Assembly (NCBI RefSeq): GCF_002102345.1
Contig: NZ_LQPP01000047.1
Span: forward strand, 1 to 64,000
Length of the DNA: 64,000 nt
Source of the DNA: Mycolicibacterium peregrinum
GTDB lineage: Bacteria; Actinomycetota; Actinomycetes; Mycobacteriales; Mycobacteriaceae
Direction: 5' to 3'
The notes beneath the pieces were generated by a model. It saw only the letters and a program-made list of their open reading frames with translations, did not search any database and had not been told where the DNA came from. Made by a program: the position numbers and the translations under genes. Below, one piece after another: positions 26,564-34,161 of this stretch; position 1 is the stretch's first letter, and every line of letters begins with the position of its first letter.

Positions 26564-27547
26564 ATGAGGTTTCGACGACTAGGTGTCGGTCTGATGGTGG
26601 CCGTGGTCGCGCTGATGCTGGTCACAGCCTGCGGAGTTACCCGCGGCGACGAATCCAGGGGACTGCATCGGCTGCGCATGATGGTGCCGAACAGTCCCGG
26701 AGGCGGTTATGACCTGACTGCCCGTACCGCGGTGAAGATCATGGAGGACACCGACATCACCGGCCGTATCGAGGTGTTCAACGTCATCGGCGCCGGCGGC
26801 ACCGTGGCGATGGCACGGCTGATGAACGAGAAGGGCAACGACGACCTCATGATGATGATGGGGCTCGGCGTGGTGGGTGCGGTCTACACCAACGGCTCCT
26901 CTGCTCGCGCCTCGGACGCCACCGCGCTGGCCAAGATGGTCGAGGAGCAGGAAGGCATTCTGGTGCCGGGGGATTCGCCGTTCCGCACCATCGGTGATCT
27001 CGTGGCGGCGTGGAAGGCCGACCCGGCCAAGGTCACGATCGGCGGCGGATCCTCACCGGGCGGGCCCGACCACCTGTTCCCGATGGAGACCGCACGAGCG
27101 GTCGGAGTCGACCCGCGGAAGGTCAACTACATCACCTACGACGGCGGCGGTGATCTGCTGACGGCCCTGCTGGGCAAGAAGATCGCGGCGGGCACCACCG
27201 GCCTCGGTGAGTTCGTCGACCAGATCGAGGCGGGGCAGGTCCGGGTGCTGGCGGTGTCGGGTGCCAAGCGGGTCGAGGGCATCGACGCGCCGACCCTGAC
27301 CGAGGCGGGCATCGATCTGACATTCACGAACTGGCGCGGAATACTGGCGCCGCCAGGCATTTCCGGTGAGGCCAAGGATGCGATGGTGCGGGCGCTGACC
27401 GACCTGCACGGCACCGAGCAGTGGCGCGACGCGCTGGTCAAGAACGGCTGGAGTGACGCCTTCAGCACGGGAGCCGACTTCGAACAGTTCCTGCGTGATC
27501 AGGACAACCGCGTCTCGACGACGCTGAGCGAATTGGGGTTGTTGTGA
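26564..27547 (+). CDS. tctC: Tripartite tricarboxylate transporter binding lipoprotein TctC
   Basis: Extracytoplasmic substrate-binding component, 327 residues. It begins MRFRRLGVGLMVAVVALML with a lipobox VTAC, so it is a lipoprotein anchored at the cysteine near residue 21. The mature part has the Bug/TctC pattern MMVPNSPGGGYDLTAR and VIGAGGTVAM, and GGSSPGGPDHL in the second half. The ATG at 26564 is chosen because it gives a complete signal peptide; the frame is open upstream. It overlaps tctB by 4 bp. Confidence 0.93.
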   Translation: MRFRRLGVGLMVAVVALMLVTACGVTRGDESRGLHRLRMMVPNSPGGGYDLTARTAVKIMEDTDITGRIEVFNVIGAGGTVAMARLMNEKGNDDLMMMMGLGVVGAVYTNGSSARASDATALAKMVEEQEGILVPGDSPFRTIGDLVAAWKADPAKVTIGGGSSPGGPDHLFPMETARAVGVDPRKVNYITYDGGGDLLTALLGKKIAAGTTGLGEFVDQIEAGQVRVLAVSGAKRVEGIDAPTLTEAGIDLTFTNWRGILAPPGISGEAKDAMVRALTDLHGTEQWRDALVKNGWSDAFSTGADFEQFLRDQDNRVSTTLSELGLL

Positions 27548-28029
27548 AGGTCGACAAGGCGCAATATCTGGTCTGCCTGGTCCTGGTCGCCGTGGGCGCA
27601 TTCCTGATCTACGACGCGCTCACGCTGACCGGCGGATTCGCCAAGGTCGATCCTGTTGGGCCGCGCGCCTTTCCGCTGGGGATCGGGATCATCCTGATCG
27701 CGCTCGCCCTGGTTCTGGCGGTTGCGATCCCACGTGGCTCGGTCGGTGAGGCCGACGCGGGTGAGGATGTCGAACCGAACATGCCGGGGGACTGGCGCAC
27801 GGTGGGGCTGCTGGTCGGACTGTTCGTGTTGGTGATCCTCCTGGTCAAACCGCTGGGCTGGGCCATCACGGGGGCGCTGCTGTTTGCCGGGGCGGCAACG
27901 ATTCTGGGCAATCGCCATTACGTCCGCAATCTTGCGATCGGCACGGTGCTGTCGGTGGCGAGCTTCTACGCGTTCTACTCCGGGCTCGGAATCCCGCTGC
28001 CCGCAGGCATTCTGGACGGGATTCTGTAG
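27544..28029 (+). CDS. tctB: Tripartite tricarboxylate transporter small membrane subunit TctB
   Basis: 161 residues with four hydrophobic helices, the topology of TctB. It starts at a GTG inside the tctC stop and ends on the base before the tctA ATG, so the three subunits are tightly coupled. Sequence in this family is poorly conserved; the call rests on topology, the motif VDPVGPRAFPLGIG and position. Confidence 0.92.
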   Translation: MKVDKAQYLVCLVLVAVGAFLIYDALTLTGGFAKVDPVGPRAFPLGIGIILIALALVLAVAIPRGSVGEADAGEDVEPNMPGDWRTVGLLVGLFVLVILLVKPLGWAITGALLFAGAATILGNRHYVRNLAIGTVLSVASFYAFYSGLGIPLPAGILDGIL

Positions 28030-29571
28030 ATGAACAACTTCGAATGGTTGCTTCAGGGATTCGCCGAGGCGGCGACCCCGATGAACCTCATGTACGCCGT
28101 GATCGGGGTGCTGCTGGGCACCGCCGTCGGTGTGCTCCCGGGCATCGGCCCGGCCATGACGGTGGCCCTGCTGCTGCCGGTGACCTACAACGTCAGCCCG
28201 AGCGCGGCGTTCATCATGTTCGCCGGGATCTTCTACGGCGGGATGTACGGCGGATCGACCACCTCGATCCTGCTGAACACCCCCGGTGAATCCTCGTCGG
28301 TGATCACGGCGATCGAGGGCAACAAGATGGCCAAGGCCGGCCGGGCCGCCCAGGCCCTGGCCACCGCCGCCATCGGCTCGTTCGTCGCCGGCGCCATCGG
28401 TACCGCGCTGTTGGCCGCGTTCGCGCCGCCCATCTCGCGGTTCGCGGTGACCCTCGGCGCCCCCTCGTACCTGGCGATCATGCTGTTCGCGCTGGTCGCG
28501 GTCACCGCGGTGCTGGGTTCATCCAAGCTGCGCGGTGCGATCTCGCTGTTCCTCGGCCTGGCGATCGGCGTCGTCGGCATCGACTTCCTGACCGGCCAGC
28601 CCCGTGCCACCTTCGGCCTGCCGCAGCTGTCCGACGGCATCGACATCGTGGTGATCGCGGTGGCGATCTTCGCTCTCGGCGAGGCACTCTGGGTGGCCGC
28701 GCACCTGCGCCGCCGGCCGGCGGACGTGATCCCGGTGGGGCGGCCGTGGATGAGCCGCCAGGATTTCGGGCGGTCGTGGAAACCGTGGCTGCGCGGCACC
28801 GCCTACGGATTCCCGTTCGGCGCGCTGCCCGCCGGCGGCGCCGAGTTGCCGACGTTCCTGTCCTACATCACCGAAAAGCGACTCTCCAAGCACCCCGAGG
28901 AGTTCGGCAAGGGTGCCATCGAGGGCGTCGCCGGTCCGGAGGCGGCCAACAACGCCTCGGCCGCGGGCACCCTGGTGCCGATGCTGTCGTTGGGCCTGCC
29001 CACCAATGCCACCGCCGCGGTGATGCTGACCGCGTTCGTGTCCTACGGGATTCAGCCCGGGCCAACGCTTTTCGAGAAGGAACCGTTGCTGATCTGGACA
29101 TTGATCGCCAGCCTGTTCATCGGCAACTTCCTGCTGCTCGTGCTCAACCTGCCGCTGGCGCCGCTGTGGGCCAAGCTACTGCGCACCCCGCGTCCCTACC
29201 TGTACGCCGGCATCCTGTTCTTCGCCACGCTGGGAGCGCTCGCGGTCAACGTGCAACCGCTGGACCTGGCGCTGCTGCTGGTCTTCGGGCTGCTGGGTTT
29301 GATGATGCGCAGGTTCGGATTGCCGGTGCTGCCGTTGATCATCGGGGTGATCCTGGGTCCGCGCATCGAACGGCAACTGCGCCAGAGCCTGCAACTCGGC
29401 GGCGGTGACTGGACCAGCCTGTTCACCGAGCCGGTCGCGATCGTCACCTACGTGCTCATGGCGGTCCTGCTGTTGATGCCGTTGGTACTCAAGCTGATGC
29501 ACCGCAGTGAGGAGACGTTGTTGATCGTCGAGGACGACGCGGATCAGCAGCAGAAGGCGGCCCAGCAATGA
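28030..29571 (+). CDS. tctA: Tripartite tricarboxylate transporter large membrane subunit TctA
   Basis: Main permease subunit, 513 residues with about 11-12 transmembrane helices. TctA signatures are clear: GVLPGIGPAMTVALLLP, GMYGGSTTSILLNTPGE, and LPAGGAELPTFLSY in the second half. It takes up a carboxylate delivered by TctC, driven by an ion gradient. It overlaps the stress-protein gene by 4 bp. Confidence 0.95.
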   Translation: MNNFEWLLQGFAEAATPMNLMYAVIGVLLGTAVGVLPGIGPAMTVALLLPVTYNVSPSAAFIMFAGIFYGGMYGGSTTSILLNTPGESSSVITAIEGNKMAKAGRAAQALATAAIGSFVAGAIGTALLAAFAPPISRFAVTLGAPSYLAIMLFALVAVTAVLGSSKLRGAISLFLGLAIGVVGIDFLTGQPRATFGLPQLSDGIDIVVIAVAIFALGEALWVAAHLRRRPADVIPVGRPWMSRQDFGRSWKPWLRGTAYGFPFGALPAGGAELPTFLSYITEKRLSKHPEEFGKGAIEGVAGPEAANNASAAGTLVPMLSLGLPTNATAAVMLTAFVSYGIQPGPTLFEKEPLLIWTLIASLFIGNFLLLVLNLPLAPLWAKLLRTPRPYLYAGILFFATLGALAVNVQPLDLALLLVFGLLGLMMRRFGLPVLPLIIGVILGPRIERQLRQSLQLGGGDWTSLFTEPVAIVTYVLMAVLLLMPLVLKLMHRSEETLLIVEDDADQQQKAAQQ

Positions 29572-29960
29572 TTGTCATCGGCTACACCGCGGACGCCTTC
29601 GGTATCGCCGCTGTCGATCACGGCATCGCCGAAGCCCAGTTGCGCGGCACCAGTGTGCTGGTGATCAACGCGACCTCGGGTGAGGCCTATGTGGATTCCC
29701 GGTTCGCCCGTTCGGGTCAGGTCCACGACGTGGAGGAACGGCTGCGGGAGAGCGGCTTGCCGTTCGAGTTACGCCAGCCGGTGGGGGTCGACGCGGTCAC
29801 CGAACTGCTCGATGCGATGGACGCTGACGACGCCGAGTTGCTGGTGATCGGTATCCGGCACCGCAGTCCGGTGGGGAAGTTGTTGCTGGGCAGCGTGTCG
29901 CAACAACTGCTGCTGGAATGCCCCAAACCGGTTCTCGCAGTCAAGCCCGAGCCTCACTAA
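29568..29960 (+). CDS. UspA-family universal stress protein
   Basis: 130 residues, single Usp domain. Seen: MIVIGYTADAFGIAAVDHGI at the start, VIGIRHRSPVGKLLLGSVSQ with the G-x2-G-x9-G(S) nucleotide-binding pattern, and the C-terminal CPKPVLAVKP. It is the last gene of the tct operon (4-bp overlap), a common pairing for these transporters. What it regulates is not known. Confidence 0.92.
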   Translation: MIVIGYTADAFGIAAVDHGIAEAQLRGTSVLVINATSGEAYVDSRFARSGQVHDVEERLRESGLPFELRQPVGVDAVTELLDAMDADDAELLVIGIRHRSPVGKLLLGSVSQQLLLECPKPVLAVKPEPH

Positions 29961-30079
29961 TACGCTCTGAAATGGGGTTATTGCCCTCACAGGTGGCATC
30001 TGCGCGTGGTGAGGATCAGTTTTCGTGGGGATAACGTCGCCGGAAAGATCCGACAACACCTTCACCGCACGATGGGGGC

Positions 30080-33000
30080 ATGGCGGACGACGCGGGACCG
30101 GGTTCGATCCCGGGCAAGACGCAGCGGACTGCGTGTTCGTACTGTGGCGTCGGCTGCGGTATCGAGGTCACCACCAGGGTCGATGACGGCCGAACGGTGA
30201 TCGCCCGGGTCAGTGGCGACAAGCTGCATCCCACGAATTTCGGCCGGCTGTGCACCAAGGGGGCGATGCACGCCGAGCTGATGGCCGCCGACGAAGACCG
30301 GCTCACGTCTGCTTTGCTGCGGCCCTCCCGTTCGGATGAACTGCTGCCGACTCCGGTGGACGACGCGGTAGCCGAGGCGGGACGCCGACTGCGGGCCATC
30401 GTCGCCGAGCACGGTCCCGACGCCGTCGCCCTCTATGTGTCCGGCCAGATGACGCTGGAGGCGCAGTACCTGGCCACCAAGCTCGCCAAGGGCTTCCTGC
30501 GTACCGTGCACATCGAATCGAATTCCCGGTTGTGCATGGCCAGCGCGGGCACCGGGTTCAAACAATCGCTGGGCGCAGACGGGCCGCCGGGGTCCTACAC
30601 CGACTTCGACCGCGCCGACCTGTTCTTCGTCACCGGTGCCAACATGGCCGATTGCCATCCGATCCTGTTCCTGCGCATGGCCGATCGGCTCAAGGCCGGC
30701 GCCAAGCTCATCGTGGTGGACCCCCGCCGGACCGCGACCGCCGAACGTGCCGATCTGTTCCTGCAGATCAAACCCGGAACCGATCTGGCCCTGCTCAACG
30801 GCCTGCTTCACCTGTTGGTGGCGAACGGCGACATCGACCAGGAGTTCATCGCCGAGCACACCGAAGGATGGGACGGACTGCTGGGGCTTCTGGCCGACTA
30901 CCCACCGGAGCGGGTCGCCGAGATCACCGGGATCCCCGAAGCCGACATCCACACCGCCGCAACGATGATCGCCGAGGCCGGGGAGTGGATGAGCTGCTGG
31001 ACCATGGGCCTCAACCAGAGCACGCACGGAACCTGGAACACCAACGCCATCTGCAACCTGCACCTGGCCACCGGCGCGATCTGCCGCCCGGGCAGTGGCC
31101 CGATGTCACTGACCGGTCAGCCCAATGCCATGGGCGGCCGGGAGATGGGCTACATGGGACCCGGTCTGCCCGGGCAACGCTCGGTGCTCGCCGCCGATGA
31201 CAGGACATTCGTCGAGACGCAGTGGGGCGTCGACCCCGGCACCATCCGTTCCGAGGTGGGCCCGGGCACCATCGGGATGTTCGAGCAGATGGAGCAGGGC
31301 CTGATCAAGGCCTGCTGGATCATCTGCACCAATCCCGTTGCCAGCGTGGCCAACCGGAAGACCGTGATCAACGGCTTGGAAGCCGCCGAGCTGGTCGTCG
31401 TGCAGGACGCCTACCGGTCCACCGCCACCAATCATTACGCCGACATCCTGCTGCCCGCGGCGTTGTGGGCGGAATCCGAAGGCGTCATGGTCAACTCGGA
31501 ACGCAACCTCACCCTGCTGTCCCCGTCGGTCGCCCCGCTGGGGCAGGCGCGGCCGGACTGGCAGCTGATCTGCCAGGTGGCTGCGCATCTTGGCTTCGCC
31601 GAACACTTCGATTATCAGTCGGCAGAGGAGATCTTCGCCGAGATCCGCGGGTTCGCGAACCCGAAGACCGGATACGACCTGCGGGGTGCGGGCTACGAGA
31701 GGTTGCGCCAGACCCCGCTGCAGTGGCCGGTTCCTCCGGTCGACGGGCCCGGCGGTGCGGCGGACCGGCACCCGATCCGCTACCTCAACGACGGCGTGAG
31801 CCAGGAACTGTTCGTCGACGCCGACGGTCACCGCCCCCGGCTGGCCTTCGCGACGCCGTCGCGGCGGGCCGTCTTTCACGCCCGTCCACACATGGATGCC
31901 GCGGAACTACCCGATGACGACTATCCGATGGTGCTCAACACCGGTCGGCTGCAACATCAATGGCACACCATGACCAAGACCGGCAAGGTGGACAAGCTGA
32001 ACAAGCTCAATCCCGCGCCGTTCGTCGAAATCCACCCGCTGGACGCCTTGGAACTCGACATCGTGGAGGGGCAGCCGGTCGAATTGACATCCCGGCGTGG
32101 CCGCGCGGTACTCCCCGCGGTGCTGTCGGACCGGGTGCGGCCGGGCAACTGCTTCGCACCGTTTCACTGGAACGACGAACACGGCGAGTACCTGACGGTG
32201 AACGCCGTCACCAACGACGCCGTCGACCCGGACTCGTTGCAGCCGGAGTTCAAGGTGTGCGCGGTCAACCTGCGTCCGGTCCGGTCGGTCGACGGCAGCC
32301 CGGCAGTGCATCCGCTCGCCGCGGAGATGGGTTTGAGCGCGGCGCACAAGCCGGCCCTGAGTCAGGACGAGAAAATCTACCTGGCCGGGTTTTTCACCGG
32401 TCTGCCGGACGCGCCCGCGGGCGTTCCGGTGCTTCCGGCGGCGGCGCCGCTGAGCGCGAGGGTGCGGCTGTGGGTGGACGGAGTGCTGGCCGGGCGCTAC
32501 TCACGGGCCGGAGACGGTGTGCCGGGCGAGCGATCGGCACCGGGTGGGCCGCTGGTGTTGTGGGCCTCGCAGACCGGCACCGCCGAGGAATTCGCAGCCG
32601 GGTTGGCGGGCCGTATCGACGGGGCGTCGTTGGTCAACATGGACGACCTCGCACTGGCCGACCTGGCCGCCGCTCGCGACATCCTGGTGGTCACCAGTAC
32701 ATTCGGTGACGGTGGCCCACCGGACAACGGTGCCGACTTCTGGAACCGGCTACAGGCCCCGGATGCGCCTCAGTTGCACGGGGTTCGCTATGCGGTGCTC
32801 GGCATCGGCGACAAGGCCTACGACAACTTCTGCGGACACGCCAAATCGCTCGACCGGCGGCTCGCCGATCTGGGTGCCACCAAGCTGCTCGAGCGCGCCG
32901 ACTGCGAGTCCTACGATGACGAGCCGATGCGGCGCTGGGCCGATTCGGTCACGACGGCGCTCACCGGCGCGACGCCCGCCCCGGCGGTCGTCGGCGGCGG

Positions 33001-34141
33001 TATCCGCACCGTCATCCCCACCGAGCCCGACGAATTCACCAGGGCTAAACCGATTCTGGCTGCGCTGGCGCGCAACCAGCTGTTGACGACGCCGAGCGCG
33101 GCGAAAGAGGTGCGCCAGTTCGGCTTCGACATCTCCGAGTACGACGTGAGCTATTCGGTCGGTGACTCCCTGGGCGTCTACGCCAGTAACGATCCGGCCG
33201 TGGTCGACTCGTGGCTGGCGGCCACCGCGCTGAACCCCCACGCGGAGATCGAGGTCGACGGTGTCGGGCAGTCACTGCGGGATGCCCTCATCTCGTCGTA
33301 TGACATCTGCCGCGTGACACCGGACTTGTTGCGGTTCGTTGCCGATTCCTGCCCGGACCGCTCCGCGGCCAAGGTTCTGCGCAGTTCCGGTGAGCGGCGC
33401 AGTAACTGGCTGCGTAACCGCAACGGTCTCGACATCGTGACCGAGTTCGCCGTGCACGCCGAACCCGAACAGTGGCAGGAGGTTCTGGTCCGGCTGACCC
33501 CACGCAACTACTCGATCTCGTCGAGTCCGCTGGTGAGTCCGCACGAGGTGCAGTTGACCGTGTCGATGGTGCGTTACCGCGGGCCGGGCGGCGCTGCCCG
33601 CGGCGGGGTGTGTTCCACCTTTCTCGCCGACCGGGCAGCTGCGGCGCCGGTGTTCCTCCAGCGCTCACCGCATTTCCGTCCGCCCGAGGACGCGGACACG
33701 CCGATGATCATGGTCGGCCCGGGTACCGGCGTGGCGCCGTTCCGGGGCTTCTTGCAGGAGCGCCGGGCGCTGGGGCACGGTGGTCGCAACTGGTTGTTCT
33801 TCGGCGATCAGCACCGCCGGGAGAACTTCTACTATCGGGATGACCTGGAGGACATGGTCAATGACGGCTTCTTGAGCCGGCTGGACCTGGCGTTCTCCCG
33901 CGATCAGGCCGACCGGGTGTATGTGCAGCACAAGATGCTGGACCGCGGGGCCGAGGTGTGGCGGTGGCTGGACGATGGTGCCCACTTCTACGTCTGTGGT
34001 GATGCCGCCCGGATGGCCAAGGATGTCGACGCCACGCTGACGACGATCTTGCGCACTCACGGCGGGATGACCGAAGATGCCGCGCGCGACTACAAGCGGG
34101 AACTGGTTGCCCAGAAGCGGTATGTGCGCGACGTCTACTGA
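30080..34141 (+). CDS. Nitrate reductase / CysJ-type flavoprotein fusion
   Basis: 1353-residue self-contained assimilatory-type reductase. N-terminal: a [4Fe-4S] site with C19, C22, C26 and C58, followed by the bis-MGD molybdopterin oxidoreductase domain (about 60-720) of the NasA/NarB family. Then an FMN flavodoxin domain from about 824 (LVLWASQTGTAEE, TSTFGDGGPPDNG) and a FAD/NADPH ferredoxin-reductase domain ending in YVRDVY, the terminus of CysJ/P450 reductases. The fusion would pass electrons from NADPH through FAD, FMN and Fe-S to molybdenum. Databases call such proteins bifunctional nitrate reductase/sulfite reductase flavoprotein alpha; nitrate as substrate is likely, not proven. No nitrite reductase or transporter lies next to it. 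Confidence 0.92.
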   Translation: MADDAGPGSIPGKTQRTACSYCGVGCGIEVTTRVDDGRTVIARVSGDKLHPTNFGRLCTKGAMHAELMAADEDRLTSALLRPSRSDELLPTPVDDAVAEAGRRLRAIVAEHGPDAVALYVSGQMTLEAQYLATKLAKGFLRTVHIESNSRLCMASAGTGFKQSLGADGPPGSYTDFDRADLFFVTGANMADCHPILFLRMADRLKAGAKLIVVDPRRTATAERADLFLQIKPGTDLALLNGLLHLLVANGDIDQEFIAEHTEGWDGLLGLLADYPPERVAEITGIPEADIHTAATMIAEAGEWMSCWTMGLNQSTHGTWNTNAICNLHLATGAICRPGSGPMSLTGQPNAMGGREMGYMGPGLPGQRSVLAADDRTFVETQWGVDPGTIRSEVGPGTIGMFEQMEQGLIKACWIICTNPVASVANRKTVINGLEAAELVVVQDAYRSTATNHYADILLPAALWAESEGVMVNSERNLTLLSPSVAPLGQARPDWQLICQVAAHLGFAEHFDYQSAEEIFAEIRGFANPKTGYDLRGAGYERLRQTPLQWPVPPVDGPGGAADRHPIRYLNDGVSQELFVDADGHRPRLAFATPSRRAVFHARPHMDAAELPDDDYPMVLNTGRLQHQWHTMTKTGKVDKLNKLNPAPFVEIHPLDALELDIVEGQPVELTSRRGRAVLPAVLSDRVRPGNCFAPFHWNDEHGEYLTVNAVTNDAVDPDSLQPEFKVCAVNLRPVRSVDGSPAVHPLAAEMGLSAAHKPALSQDEKIYLAGFFTGLPDAPAGVPVLPAAAPLSARVRLWVDGVLAGRYSRAGDGVPGERSAPGGPLVLWASQTGTAEEFAAGLAGRIDGASLVNMDDLALADLAAARDILVVTSTFGDGGPPDNGADFWNRLQAPDAPQLHGVRYAVLGIGDKAYDNFCGHAKSLDRRLADLGATKLLERADCESYDDEPMRRWADSVTTALTGATPAPAVVGGGIRTVIPTEPDEFTRAKPILAALARNQLLTTPSAAKEVRQFGFDISEYDVSYSVGDSLGVYASNDPAVVDSWLAATALNPHAEIEVDGVGQSLRDALISSYDICRVTPDLLRFVADSCPDRSAAKVLRSSGERRSNWLRNRNGLDIVTEFAVHAEPEQWQEVLVRLTPRNYSISSSPLVSPHEVQLTVSMVRYRGPGGAARGGVCSTFLADRAAAAPVFLQRSPHFRPPEDADTPMIMVGPGTGVAPFRGFLQERRALGHGGRNWLFFGDQHRRENFYYRDDLEDMVNDGFLSRLDLAFSRDQADRVYVQHKMLDRGAEVWRWLDDGAHFYVCGDAARMAKDVDATLTTILRTHGGMTEDAARDYKRELVAQKRYVRDVY

Positions 34142-34161
34142 GATCGACTATTGGGCTGGAC

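Noticed and set aside
30098..30114. tRNA T-arm-like sequence CCGGG-TTCGATC-CCGGG
   Set aside because: The stem and seven-base loop fit a T-arm, but there is no matching acceptor, D-arm or anticodon arm within 70 bases, and it lies in the coding start of the nitrate reductase fusion.
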